58,024 bases of DNA from an uncultured Lachnospiraceae bacterium (GCA_910586125.1 CAJUHP010000021.1:1-58024), one strand, 5' to 3'; shown: positions 17,558 to 26,113, counted from the stretch's first letter. Notes: generated by a model not told the origin, from the sequence alone. Numbers and translations: made by a program.

Positions 17558-18491
17558 GACGTTCTCCCCCTCTCTCCTTTTCCCCGTCCATCCGGTTGAG
17601 AAAATATTCTTCCAAATCCATATGGTGAAAACCGGAAGCATAAACCGGAATCTGGTTTTCTCCCAAAAGCTGGTTGAGCCAGGCTCCCTCCTTCAGTCCG
17701 TACAGACGTATCACCCGGCTGTCAAAGACTTCGGTCTGCACCCCTCGCGCCTGTTCCATGATCAGAGCAAGGGCGCGCTTGGCATCCTCCACCTCAACCT
17801 GAAAGTAGTCGGTACACTTTTTCTCCAGTTCCTCCCGGCTCGGTTGTTCGATCAGATTTCCTTCCTTGATAATGCCGTAGTGCGTCGCAATCTTGCTCAG
17901 TTCTCCCAGAATATGCGAACTGATCACAAGGGTTTTTCCTTCCTCATTCAGTTCCAAAAGCAGGCGCCGGACTTCCCGGATTCCCTCTGGGTCCAGGCCA
18001 TTGATCGGCTCATCCAAAATCAGCAGATCCGGATTGCCTAAAAGTGCCAGCGCGATCCCCAGGCGCTGTTTCATTCCCATGGAAAAATTTTTCACTTTTT
18101 TCGTTCCCGCCTCGGATAAACCGGTCGCCTTCAGCACATGCTCCACACAGTCTTTCTCGGTCAGCCCCATACATTTCGCCTTCATGGTAACATTCTGCCT
18201 GGCTGTCATGCCGGGGCAGACGCCCGCCGATTCAATCAGACATCCGGTGCGCCTCGCCGTCATGGGGTCGCTCACCGGTTTTCCAAACAGCCGTATCTCG
18301 CCCCCCGCCGGCTTTGCCAGCCCGCAGAGCATTTTCAGCGTCGTGGATTTCCCGGCTCCGTTTCTTCCGATAAATCCGTAGATCGCTCCCTCCTTCACTC
18401 TCATATCCAGATTGCTGACCACAGCCCGGCCCGCATAGGTCTTGGTCAGAGCATTCGTCCAAACCGCGTACTGTCCTTTTTCTTTGTGCAT
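17550..18491 (-). CDS. ABC transporter ATP-binding protein (BcrA/LanF-like)
   Basis: 313 residues. Walker A GRNGAGKST at 42-50, Q-loop region LIESAGVCPGMTARQN, signature FSMGMKQRLG near 138-147, Walker B LLILDEPINGLDPEG near 157, and switch His in ISSHILGEL. The C-terminal 80 residues form the extra domain usual in the bacitracin/lantibiotic exporter group. A strong AAAGGAGGG ribosome binding site precedes ATG 18491. It lies in a five-gene operon: regulator, ATPase, permease, kinase, small membrane protein. Cytosolic face of the membrane. Confidence 0.93.
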   Translation of the reverse strand: MHKEKGQYAVWTNALTKTYAGRAVVSNLDMRVKEGAIYGFIGRNGAGKSTTLKMLCGLAKPAGGEIRLFGKPVSDPMTARRTGCLIESAGVCPGMTARQNVTMKAKCMGLTEKDCVEHVLKATGLSEAGTKKVKNFSMGMKQRLGIALALLGNPDLLILDEPINGLDPEGIREVRRLLLELNEEGKTLVISSHILGELSKIATHYGIIKEGNLIEQPSREELEKKCTDYFQVEVEDAKRALALIMEQARGVQTEVFDSRVIRLYGLKEGAWLNQLLGENQIPVYASGFHHMDLEEYFLNRMDGEKERGGERHV

Positions 18492-18584
18492 TCGCTTTCC
18501 CTCCTTTATCGGATATTTTACGGCAAAGAGGTTTAAATATCACTCAGAAAAGGTAAAGAAAGGTTAAAGATTTCCGGCTGTGCG

Positions 18585-19277
18585 CTATGCCAGCTTAAAT
18601 CCCATTCCCCACACGGTCTGAATGTAAGCGTCCGTGCCGCTCTCCTTCAGTTTTCCGCGGATATTGCTGATATGAACGTTGATCGTCTTATCTTCCGCCA
18701 GATACTCTTCTCCCCAGGCGTACTCGTAAATCATCTGTTTGGAAAAGACCCGCCGGGGATTTCGGATCAGAAGCTCAAGAATCAGGAATTCATGCCGGGT
18801 CAGTTCGATCCGCCTGCCATCTGCGGTCAGTTCCTGCGCGGCGGGATTTAAACTCCATTTTTTGTAGGAGTAGACGATGTCCCCGCCGCTGTCTTCTGCT
18901 TCCCCGTTACCGCTCCGGTTTTTGCTTCGGCGGCGAAGCTGTACCTGGATCCGGACCAGCAGTTCCGGCAGGGCAAAGGGCTTGCAGATATAGTCTTCCG
19001 CACCGTCTGACAAGAGCTCCACTTTGCTATTAAGCCCGCTCTTGGCAGAGAGCACGATGACAGGCGTTTTTTGAGAAAAGAGAGAGACCAGCTCCTCTCC
19101 CGGAATCCCCGGAAGCATCAGATCCAGCAGAATCAGATCAAACGATTCCATGGAAAAGAGCAGTTTGGCCTCGCTGCCGGAAAAAGCCTGTGTACATTGG
19201 TAGCCGTGCGACTCCAGATACTCTCGGATCATTTGATTATTCTCTGCGTCATCTTCCACAATTAACAGATGTTCCAT
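18585..19277 (-). CDS. OmpR/PhoB-family response regulator
   Basis: 230 residues. The receiver domain starts MEHLLIVEDDAENN, with acidic residues at 9-10, phospho-acceptor Asp52 in LILLDLMLPG, and the conserved Lys in ICKPFALPEL. A winged-helix DNA-binding domain follows from about 135 (LTRHEFLILELLIRNP, YLAEDKTINVHISNIRGKL). ATG 19277 is preferred because GGGAG precedes it. The longer frame would start inside the terminator of the lipoprotein gene. First gene of the ABC/kinase operon, with its partner kinase at 15829-16749. Probably controls this operon. Confidence 0.93.
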   Translation of the reverse strand: MEHLLIVEDDAENNQMIREYLESHGYQCTQAFSGSEAKLLFSMESFDLILLDLMLPGIPGEELVSLFSQKTPVIVLSAKSGLNSKVELLSDGAEDYICKPFALPELLVRIQVQLRRRSKNRSGNGEAEDSGGDIVYSYKKWSLNPAAQELTADGRRIELTRHEFLILELLIRNPRRVFSKQMIYEYAWGEEYLAEDKTINVHISNIRGKLKESGTDAYIQTVWGMGFKLA

Positions 19278-19307
19278 GATCATCTCTCCCTGGTTTGTCC
19301 AAATATT

Positions 19308-19341
19308 GAAAAAACAGCCGCAGGCTATGCCGCGGCTGTTT
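19308..19341 (-). terminator. Terminator of the FMN-binding lipoprotein gene
   Basis: A 9-bp perfect stem AACAGCCGC/GCGGCTGTT (19332-19340 with 19313-19321) with a 10-nt loop is followed on the minus strand by T6. It separates the lipoprotein from the response regulator. Confidence 0.88.
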
Positions 19342-19389
19342 TCTTCGTTCATTATCACGGCCCACAGAAACCTCTTAGTTTCGGCCGGC

Positions 19390-19773
19390 TTATTTTGCCT
19401 GATTCAGGCAGTCTGTCACAGCAGTGATAATGGCGTTGCTGGTCAGAGTGGCGTCGGTAACGACATCTACCTCAGCGGACTGCTTCTCTAAAATGGCAGC
19501 CTGCAGCTTCTCGGCCGCCACATCGCCGCGTCCGGCTGTCTGTGTGGAAGAGTCGATCTCAACCGCCGTGATCACACCGCTGTCGTCAATTGTAACCTTT
19601 ACCTTGACATCGGCGTCATACATACCGGGAGCCGTCGCCTCGTAAGTACCTGCCTTTAATCCGCTGGCATTTCCGGCCGCCGAAGTACTATCCTTGTCAC
19701 CACCGCCGCAGCCAGCCAGAGCCAAAACACAGGCAAACGCGGCTGCCAGACAAACAATTTTTCTTGTCTTCAT
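19390..19773 (-). CDS. FMN-binding-domain lipoprotein
   Basis: 127 residues. The signal peptide has a lipobox LALAGC, so Cys22 would be lipidated and the protein anchored outside the membrane. A Gly/Ser-rich linker follows. The rest is a small FMN-binding domain of the NqrC/RnfG type: GTYEATAPGMYDADVKVKVTI, then VEIDSSTQTAGRGD, then DVVTDATLTSNAI. The last fits the ApbE flavinylation pattern D-x-x-[ST]-x-A-T with Thr109 as acceptor, although the usual Gly is Asp107. Such proteins take part in extracytosolic electron transfer; the partner is not in this window. It has its own terminator and is divergent from the phosphofructokinase gene. Confidence 0.87.
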   Translation of the reverse strand: MKTRKIVCLAAAFACVLALAGCGGGDKDSTSAAGNASGLKAGTYEATAPGMYDADVKVKVTIDDSGVITAVEIDSSTQTAGRGDVAAEKLQAAILEKQSAEVDVVTDATLTSNAIITAVTDCLNQAK

Positions 19774-20016
19774 CGTTCATTCCTCCTTATTTCGGATGAT
19801 TCTTTTTTCGATCTGTCCGTTTTTAGTATATCTTCGGACGCAGATACTATAGCACAGATTTCTGCTTTTGGCTATACCTTTTTTCCTCTTTTTCCTGTTT
19901 GGTCCTTTTTTTCTCCTGAATGGACAGATTTCCCTGATTTCCCCTTGCATAATCCGGCAAGCTGTTATAAAATGAGCAGGGAAAGATTCCTGAAAAATCG
20001 AATAAGGAGTACAGTC
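19774..20016. promoter_or_regulatory. Divergent promoter region of lipoprotein and phosphofructokinase
   Basis: On the plus strand TTGCAT (19945-19950), a 17-bp spacer and TAAAAT (19968-19973) form a good promoter for the phosphofructokinase gene, with AAGGAG at about 20002. On the minus strand TATAGT and TATACT near 19828-19850 are possible -10 boxes for the lipoprotein, without a clear -35. The pfk upstream frame starting at 19945 overlaps this promoter and was rejected. Confidence 0.55.
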
Positions 20017-21240
20017 ATGAGCAAAAAAAATGTAATTGTAGGTCAGTCCGGCGGCCCCACTTCCGTCATCAATTCCAGCCTTTACGGCGTGGTGACAGAG
20101 GCCATGAAGCATCCGGATCAGGTTGACCACGTATATGGCATGGTCAACGGCATCAAGGGCTTTCTGGACGGCAAGAAAGTCGTTCTGTCCGACATGTCTG
20201 AGAAGGAGTTAAAGATTATGCAGTCTTCTCCCTCCTCCTACCTGGGTTCCTGCCGCTTTAAGCTGCCGGAGGATCTGACAGATCCGGTATTCCCGCAGCT
20301 TATGAAAGCGCTGGAAGAGCTGAACGTAGGCTATTTCTTCTACATCGGCGGCAACGATTCCATGGACACCGTGAGCAAGATGTCCCGCTACGCGGCCAGC
20401 ATCGACAGCCCGATCCGCTTTATCGGCGTTCCCAAGACCATTGACAACGACCTCATCTGCACCGACCACTGCCCCGGCTACGGCAGCGCCGCCAAGTATG
20501 TGGCCGCCACCTGCCGCGAGATCAGTCTGGACGCCGGCGTATACGGTTCCCGCTTTGTCTCCATCGTGGAGGTCATGGGCCGTCACGCAGGCTGGCTGAC
20601 CGCCGCCTCTGTTCTGGCCCGCAAGTTTGAGGGGGACAACCCGGTTCTGATCTATCTGCCCGAGACTCCCTTCAGCGTGGATGGCTTCTTAGCCGACGTC
20701 GAAGCGGCGTTCCAGAAAACCAACAATGTCATGGTGGCTGTTTCGGAGGGCGTACACGATGCCGAGGGCAAATTCATCTGCGAATACGCAGCCTCCGATA
20801 TCGCTGTGGACAACTTCGGTCACAAATCTCTGGCCGGCACCGCCGCCTACCTGTCTGACCTGGTAAAAGAAAAGTTTGGCTGCAAGGTGCGTCCCATCGA
20901 GTTCAGTCTGCTGCAGCGCTGCGCCGCTCACCTGTCCTCTCTGACCGATGTAACCGAGGCGGCTACCGCTGGTTCGGAAGGCGTGAAGGCCGCTCTGGAA
21001 GGCGAAACCGGCATTATGATCGGCTTCAAGCGCGCCGAGGGCGAAGCGTACCACATCGACTATGTGCGCGTAGACGTCAACGAAGTCTGCAACCAGGAGA
21101 AGCCGTTCCCGGCTGAGTGGATCACCGACGGCGGCAGAAACGTGGGCGAGGGCTACGTGAAATACGCTCTGCCTCTGATTCAGGGCGCTTCCCCGGTCGA
21201 GTACGAGGACGGCCTGCCTGTCTACGCTTATCTGCACTGA
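20017..21240 (+). CDS. pfp: Phosphofructokinase, pyrophosphate-dependent type
   Basis: 407 residues. Phosphorylates fructose 6-phosphate in glycolysis. The nucleotide/PPi loop is GQSGGPTSVINS at 9-20. GGNDSMDT at 111-118 and PKTIDNDL at 139-146 match the PPi-dependent group, in which an Asp follows the Gly-Gly motif and Lys replaces the Gly of the ATP enzyme's PGTIDND. MGRHAGWL and the C-terminal substrate-binding region are also present. Reversible PPi-enzymes of this length are common in clostridia. ATG 20017 follows AAGGAGTACAGTC. The cofactor call rests on these motifs only. Convergent with manC, with a shared terminator. Confidence 0.9.
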   Translation: MSKKNVIVGQSGGPTSVINSSLYGVVTEAMKHPDQVDHVYGMVNGIKGFLDGKKVVLSDMSEKELKIMQSSPSSYLGSCRFKLPEDLTDPVFPQLMKALEELNVGYFFYIGGNDSMDTVSKMSRYAASIDSPIRFIGVPKTIDNDLICTDHCPGYGSAAKYVAATCREISLDAGVYGSRFVSIVEVMGRHAGWLTAASVLARKFEGDNPVLIYLPETPFSVDGFLADVEAAFQKTNNVMVAVSEGVHDAEGKFICEYAASDIAVDNFGHKSLAGTAAYLSDLVKEKFGCKVRPIEFSLLQRCAAHLSSLTDVTEAATAGSEGVKAALEGETGIMIGFKRAEGEAYHIDYVRVDVNEVCNQEKPFPAEWITDGGRNVGEGYVKYALPLIQGASPVEYEDGLPVYAYLH

Positions 21241-21253
21241 GTGCCTCATAAAA

Positions 21254-21302
21254 ATCCCCGGCGGACCCGCTTACTCTAAGCGCTGGTCCGCCGGGTTTTT
21301 TA
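21254..21302 (+). terminator. Bidirectional terminator between pfp and manC
   Basis: A perfect 11-bp stem CCCGGCGGACC/GGTCCGCCGGG (21257-21267 with 21285-21295) is followed by T6 on the plus strand and by ATTTTT on the minus strand. It can serve both converging genes. Confidence 0.9.
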
Positions 21303-22640
21303 TGGCTGTGACATATCGTTTGGAACATCCGGCAGGGGATATTTCTTTTTATCGTGTACGCTGATCTCGCTTCCCATCTGCACCTCGATCAGCTTCAGCT
21401 CCGTCTGTGCATAGATCGTGTGGCGGCAGCCCGCCGGCATGCGGATCACGTCGCCGCTTTTTACCGTCCGCGCTTCGCCGTCGATCACAGCCCGACCGGT
21501 TCCGCTGATTACGGTCCACACCTCATCCCGATTCTCGTGGCTGTGGTAATTCATGCCATGGCCCGAATTCAGCGTCACCTTGATCGTCAGACTTTCTTCC
21601 TCCACATCCTTGATTGCAAAGCTGCCCCAGGATTTTTCCGCAAACATGACTCTCTGCTCAATCTGATCCACAAACGGCTTGATATAGCTGGACTGTTCCC
21701 GATCCGACACCAGAATCCCGTCCGGCCCGGCTGAGATGATCACATTCTTTAAACCCATGCAGAGAATGGGGACGTTTAACTCGTTGACGATGCTGACATT
21801 CTCGCAGTTCTCATTCTGCATGGCCTGCCCGATCACAGGCTCGCTCATCTCCTCCGTCAGCGTGTTCCAGGTCCCCAGATCCTTCCACTGACCGCCAAAA
21901 CGCATGACCTGAATCCGATTCTCCCGCTCGGCCACCGCATAGTCAAAGCTGATCTTTGGGAGCGTCTCATACCGCTCATACAGGTCTTTATACCTGGTGA
22001 ATCCGGTTTGCTCCTGCGCTTTTTTCAGCACATAGCCCAGGCGGCAGGCAAAAACGCCGCCGTTCCACAGAGCGCCCTGCCCGATATACTCCTTTGCCGT
22101 CTTTTGATCCGGTTTTTCCCGGTAGGTTTTCACCGGGCTGACCGGACCGGCATGTTCCGGAATGATATAGCCGTACTTCTCACTCGGATAGGAGGGTTCG
22201 ATTCCCAGAAGCGCCAGATTGGCGTTTCCCTGAACCGAGAGCAGCGCCAGCTCTCTCAGCGCCTCAAAATAATCCCTGTCAACATAAGGGTCTACCGGAC
22301 AGATCACCACCGCCTCCTCCGGCCCGATCCCCTTTTCATCGTGCAGATAGGAGCAGGCCAGAGCAATCGCCGGAAACGTGTCGCGCCGGCATGGCTCGAT
22401 GCTGATACCCACGGCCTCTCCAAGCTGGTTATGAATCGCAGAAACTTGTGTGCGGGACGTGGCAATCGTCACGCTCGCCTGCCCGTCCACCTCCTGAATC
22501 TGGCGGTAAACACGCTGTACCATCGATTCATAGCTTCCATCTTCCCGCTGAAAAAGCTTGATAAACTGCTTGGAGCGGATGTCGTTGGACAGAGGCCACA
22601 GCCTTTTTCCTGAACCGCCGGAAAGCAAGATGATATTCAT
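21300..22640 (-). CDS. manC: Mannose-1-phosphate guanylyltransferase with C-terminal cupin domain
   Basis: Makes GDP-mannose from mannose 1-phosphate and GTP. 446 residues. The nucleotidyltransferase domain (1-280) starts LLSGGSGKRLWPLS and has EPCRRDTFPAIALA, EKYGYI and GGQWKDLGTW. The C-terminal cupin (about 330-430) holds HSHENRDEVWTVISG. It resembles the isomerase part of bifunctional GMP/PMI enzymes, but whether isomerase activity remains cannot be read from sequence. Last gene of the GDP-fucose operon, 10 bp after fcl. Its stop lies against the shared terminator. Cytosolic. Confidence 0.93.
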   Translation of the reverse strand: MNIILLSGGSGKRLWPLSNDIRSKQFIKLFQREDGSYESMVQRVYRQIQEVDGQASVTIATSRTQVSAIHNQLGEAVGISIEPCRRDTFPAIALACSYLHDEKGIGPEEAVVICPVDPYVDRDYFEALRELALLSVQGNANLALLGIEPSYPSEKYGYIIPEHAGPVSPVKTYREKPDQKTAKEYIGQGALWNGGVFACRLGYVLKKAQEQTGFTRYKDLYERYETLPKISFDYAVAERENRIQVMRFGGQWKDLGTWNTLTEEMSEPVIGQAMQNENCENVSIVNELNVPILCMGLKNVIISAGPDGILVSDREQSSYIKPFVDQIEQRVMFAEKSWGSFAIKDVEEESLTIKVTLNSGHGMNYHSHENRDEVWTVISGTGRAVIDGEARTVKSGDVIRMPAGCRHTIYAQTELKLIEVQMGSEISVHDKKKYPLPDVPNDMSQP

Positions 22641-22650
22641 AGACCCTCCC

Positions 22651-23595
22651 TTACCGCTCGGCCCGCATCGGATTGTTCAGAAAATCCTCGTAGGCCAGCC
22701 GGATACCGTCCTCCAGCTCCGTCTTGTATCTCCAGCCCAGACCGGCAAGCTTTCGGACGTCGAGCAGCTTGCGGGGCGTGCCGTCGGGGCGGGAAGCGTC
22801 CCAGAGAATTCTTCCCTCATAGCCGATGACGCGGGCTGTCAGCTCCGTCAGTTCCCGGATTGTCAGCTCCTTTCCGGTTCCGACATTGACCGTTTCATTG
22901 CCGGAATAATGATTCATCAAGAACACGCAGGCGTCGGCCAGATCATCCACATAGAGAAATTCCCGCAGCGGCGCTCCGGTTCCCCAGCAGGTCACTTCCG
23001 AAAGTCCCTGCTCCTTCGCCTCGTGAAAGCGGCGGATCAGCGCCGGCAGGACATGACTGTGCGTCGGATGGTAATTGTCGTTCGGCCCGTAGAGATTCGT
23101 GGGCATGGCCGAAATATAATCCGTTCCATACTGACGATTCAGAAACTCACAGTATTTCAGACCGGAAATCTTTGCCAGCGCATAGGCTTCGTTGGTCTTT
23201 TCCAGCTCCGACGTCAGCAGGCAGCTCTCCGGCATGGGCTGCGGCGCCATGCGGGGATAAATGCAGGAGGAGCCCAAAAACAAAAGCTTCCGGCAGCCGT
23301 TTTGCCAGGCCGAGTGAATGACATTCATTTCCAGCATCATATTGTCGTACATAAAATCTGCCAGCGCCTCCTGGTTGGCGACGATCCCGCCCACCTTAGC
23401 CGCCGCTAAAAAGACATAATCCGGCTTTTCTTCCGCGAAAAAGCGCTCCACCTCGTCCTGGCGGCAGAGGTTTAACTGTGCGTGGCTGCGGGTCAGAATA
23501 TTGTGATATCCGTCGGCCTCCAACGCCCGGATGATGGCGGAACCCACCATTCCTCTGTGCCCGGCCACATATATTTTTGCCTCTTTCTCCATCAT
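22651..23595 (-). CDS. fcl: GDP-L-fucose synthase
   Basis: Epimerase/reductase that converts GDP-4-keto-6-deoxymannose to GDP-L-fucose with NADPH. 314 residues. Rossmann motif GHRGMVGSAI near residue 12, catalytic Ser in GSSCIYPR, and Tyr-Lys in YALAKISGLKYCE. NLYGPNDNYHPTHSHVLPALIRRF is typical of the family. Two adjacent ATG codons follow AGGAAGAGG. It follows rfbD by 12 bp and precedes manC by 10 bp. Together with gmd and manC it completes the route from mannose 1-phosphate to GDP-fucose. Confidence 0.95.
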   Translation of the reverse strand: MMEKEAKIYVAGHRGMVGSAIIRALEADGYHNILTRSHAQLNLCRQDEVERFFAEEKPDYVFLAAAKVGGIVANQEALADFMYDNMMLEMNVIHSAWQNGCRKLLFLGSSCIYPRMAPQPMPESCLLTSELEKTNEAYALAKISGLKYCEFLNRQYGTDYISAMPTNLYGPNDNYHPTHSHVLPALIRRFHEAKEQGLSEVTCWGTGAPLREFLYVDDLADACVFLMNHYSGNETVNVGTGKELTIRELTELTARVIGYEGRILWDASRPDGTPRKLLDVRKLAGLGWRYKTELEDGIRLAYEDFLNNPMRAER

Positions 23596-23607
23596 GGCCT
23601 CTTCCTC

Positions 23608-24537
23608 CTATCTGCTTTCGTTCTTCATGCCGTTCTCTCCATCCCAGTTCTCAAAAAAGGCCGACAGTGCTTCCTGCCAGGGACGAACCGGATCGCCGAT
23701 GGTACAGCGCAGCATTTGATTATCCAGCGCGCTCCAGGCCGGCCGGTCCGCCGCCTGAGGATTTTTCTCCTTGTACTGCGCGCTGGTGCAGGGGAGGACC
23801 TGCGCCTCAATCCCTGCGTTCTGTATGATTGCCGCTGCAAAATCATACCAGGAACAGATTCCGTTTCCGGTGCAGTGATAGATCCCGTATTCCTCCGTCG
23901 CCGCCAGCTGCAAAAGAACATGGGCCAAATCCACCGCATTCGTGGGATTGCCGAGCTGGTCGTTCACCACCGTAAGAAGGCCGTTTTTGCGCCCCGCGCT
24001 GCACATGGTCTTGACAAAATTGCGGCCGTAATAGCTGTACAGCCAAGCCGTGCGGACAATAAAGGAGCGGCGGCAGAACTGCCTCACATAGTCCTCTCCC
24101 AACAGCTTCGTGGTTCCATAGGCGCTGATCGGGCCGGGAATCCGCCCCTCATCCAGCGCGACTCCGCCGTTCTCTCTTCCGCTGAAAACATAGTCGGTGG
24201 ATACATGAACCAATTTCGCTCCGATTTTCTCACAGGCCATCGCCAGATTGCGTGGACCCACCGCATTGGCGGCAAAGGCCAGATCCGGATTGGCCTCGCA
24301 GCCGTCCACATTTGTATACGCCGCGCAGTTGATCACGATGTCAGGGCAGGCTTTCGCCACATAATCCAGTGTGCCAGGCAGTTTAGAAATGTCAAGGTTC
24401 GGCAGATCCACCGCCGTTACTTCCGCCTCCTTTAACGCCTCCGGTATCGGTCCGATCTCGCTAAAGCCCTGCCTTAGCTGCTTCTGAATCTCTGTTCCCA
24501 ACTGACCGTTGCAGCCGGTAATCAAAACTCTCATCAT
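23608..24537 (-). CDS. rfbD: dTDP-4-dehydrorhamnose reductase-like protein
   Basis: 309 residues of the extended short-chain reductase family. N-terminal ITGCNGQLGTEIQKQL, STDYVFSG near residue 110, and catalytic YGTTKLLGE (Tyr and Lys) shortly after. The usual reaction is reduction of dTDP-4-keto-rhamnose to dTDP-rhamnose. RfbA, RfbB and RfbC are not encoded in this window, and the gene sits inside a GDP-sugar operon. Either the rest of the pathway is elsewhere or the enzyme acts on another keto sugar. GAGGAG precedes the double ATG. Confidence 0.88.
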   Translation of the reverse strand: MMRVLITGCNGQLGTEIQKQLRQGFSEIGPIPEALKEAEVTAVDLPNLDISKLPGTLDYVAKACPDIVINCAAYTNVDGCEANPDLAFAANAVGPRNLAMACEKIGAKLVHVSTDYVFSGRENGGVALDEGRIPGPISAYGTTKLLGEDYVRQFCRRSFIVRTAWLYSYYGRNFVKTMCSAGRKNGLLTVVNDQLGNPTNAVDLAHVLLQLAATEEYGIYHCTGNGICSWYDFAAAIIQNAGIEAQVLPCTSAQYKEKNPQAADRPAWSALDNQMLRCTIGDPVRPWQEALSAFFENWDGENGMKNESR

Positions 24538-24554
24538 CTTTTCTCCTCAATCTA

Positions 24555-24908
24555 TTATTGTTCCGACAGAAAGGACATCTGCCCTTTGATCGTATCCTTA
24601 TTCTGCTCTCGTCTCTTTCCCTCTACAATCCCCAGTTCCAGAAAGACGGCCCAGATATATGGCGCGCCGAAGCAGTTCAGCGTTTTCGGCCCGCAGATCT
24701 TATGCTCCGTATCCTCCTGCACTTTCTGAAACGCTTGTTCAATGGTTGCTCTGGTGATCGATTTCCGTTTGCGGTCCGTAAAAAATTCTCCGCCCCGAAT
24801 CCGATAGGTAAACACAAGGCCCTTCGCCGTATGAAATTCTCTCTCCTGGCATGACTGTATGATTTCCCAAAGATTCTCTTTTGTGACCTGCAGTTTCTCT
24901 TCTTCCAT
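24555..24908 (-). CDS. Hypothetical protein in the GDP-fucose operon
   Basis: 117 residues, cytosolic by sequence. An amphipathic N-terminal helix, then a possible beta stretch LVFTYRIRGGEFF, a basic SITRATIEQAFQKV helix, and a compact CGPKTLNCFGAPYIWAVFLELGI segment. The C-terminus is hydrophilic and ends GQMSFLSEQ. A GGAAGGAG lies about 10 nt before the ATG. I do not recognise a family; the SITRATIEQAF plus GPKTLNCFGAPYI arrangement suggests a small conserved domain, not random ORF sequence. It lies between gmd (66 bp) and rfbD (17 bp) on the same strand. Confidence 0.65.
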   Translation of the reverse strand: MEEEKLQVTKENLWEIIQSCQEREFHTAKGLVFTYRIRGGEFFTDRKRKSITRATIEQAFQKVQEDTEHKICGPKTLNCFGAPYIWAVFLELGIVEGKRREQNKDTIKGQMSFLSEQ

Positions 24909-24974
24909 ACGCGGTCTGTCTCCTTCCCTCCGGCTTTTTCAGGGCATCGTATCAATGCGTTTGTCTGTTCGGGT

Positions 24975-26033
24975 TTACAGATGGGCATAGCGCCAGTCTT
25001 CGCTGGATTTTCCGGTGATATGCAGCACATCGGAATGAACCATCATCTTGACCAGGCTCTCAAAATCTATCTTGCGCCGCCATCCCAGCTCGCTCTCCGC
25101 TTTTGTGCAGTCACCCCACAGAAATTCCACTTCGGCCGGACGGAAAAATTCCGGGTCCACATCCACCAGAAGCCGACCGGTCCTGGCGTCGTATCCCTTT
25201 TCCAAAAGCCCCTCTCCCTCAAAATGGATATGGATGCCGACTTCCCGAAACGCGGCCGTCACAAACTCGCGGACCGTGTGGGTTTCATTGGTCGCCAGGA
25301 CATAGTCGCCGGGCTTGTCCTGCTGCAGCATTCTCCACATACCCTCCACATAATCGCCGGCATATCCCCAGTCCCGCTTGGCGTCCATATTGCCCAGAGA
25401 CAGTTTTTCCTGCTTTCCGGCCAAAATATTCGCCACGGCCAGCGTGATCTTGCGCGTGACAAAATTCTCGCCCCGGCGGGGAGATTCATGGTTGAACAAG
25501 ATCCCGTTGCAGGCAAAAATGCCGTAGGACTCTCTGTAGTTTACTGTGATCCAGTATGAGTACAGCTTGGCCGCGCCGTAAGGGCTCTTTGGATAGAACG
25601 GCGTCGCCTCGCTCTGAGGCGCCGTCTCCGGAATACCGCCGAACAGCTCGGAGGTGGACGCCTGGTAATACCGGATCGGCAGGCCGCTCTCCTTGACCGC
25701 CTCCAGAAGACGCAGGGTTCCCACGCCGGTCGCCTCGGCTGTGTATTCTGGAACGTCAAAAGATACGCCTACATGGGACTGCGCCGCCAGATTATAGACT
25801 TCTCCCGGTTTCAGCTTTTCCACCAGACGGGCCAGGTTGCTGGAGTCCGTCATATCTCCGTAATGCAGGTGAACCCGCGGGTTTTTCACCAGATGGGCAA
25901 TCCTCTCGTCATTGCCCGCGGTGCTGTGACGGCGGATAATGCCATGCACCTCGTAGCCTTTATCCAGCAGAAGCTCGGTCAGATAAGAGCCGTCCTGTCC
26001 GGTGATGCCGGTAATCAACGCAACTTTTTCCAT
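24975..26033 (-). CDS. gmd: GDP-mannose 4,6-dehydratase
   Basis: Converts GDP-mannose to GDP-4-keto-6-deoxymannose with bound NADP. 352 residues from ATG 26033. Rossmann motif ALITGITGQDGSYLTELL at residues 5-22, GIIRRHST, catalytic YGAAKLYSYW (Tyr/Lys), and FNHESPRRGENFVTRKI are all family hallmarks. The upstream in-frame start would add 11 basic residues and has no good ribosome binding site. First gene of the operon; a promoter lies at 26085-26113. The product feeds fcl. Confidence 0.95.
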   Translation of the reverse strand: MEKVALITGITGQDGSYLTELLLDKGYEVHGIIRRHSTAGNDERIAHLVKNPRVHLHYGDMTDSSNLARLVEKLKPGEVYNLAAQSHVGVSFDVPEYTAEATGVGTLRLLEAVKESGLPIRYYQASTSELFGGIPETAPQSEATPFYPKSPYGAAKLYSYWITVNYRESYGIFACNGILFNHESPRRGENFVTRKITLAVANILAGKQEKLSLGNMDAKRDWGYAGDYVEGMWRMLQQDKPGDYVLATNETHTVREFVTAAFREVGIHIHFEGEGLLEKGYDARTGRLLVDVDPEFFRPAEVEFLWGDCTKAESELGWRRKIDFESLVKMMVHSDVLHITGKSSEDWRYAHL

Positions 26034-26084
26034 ATTTTCGTCTCTCTTTCTCTTCGCACTTTTCAATTACTACTTTCAACTGCC

Positions 26085-26113
26085 AGTATATAGTAGTATA
26101 GTCATTTTTGCAA
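26085..26113 (-). promoter_or_regulatory. Promoter of the gmd-manC operon
   Basis: TTGCAA (26108-26113), a 17-bp spacer and TATACT (26085-26090) on the minus strand, 50 bp before the gmd start. An overlapping TTGACG at 26113-26118 gives a poorer fit. Confidence 0.6.
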
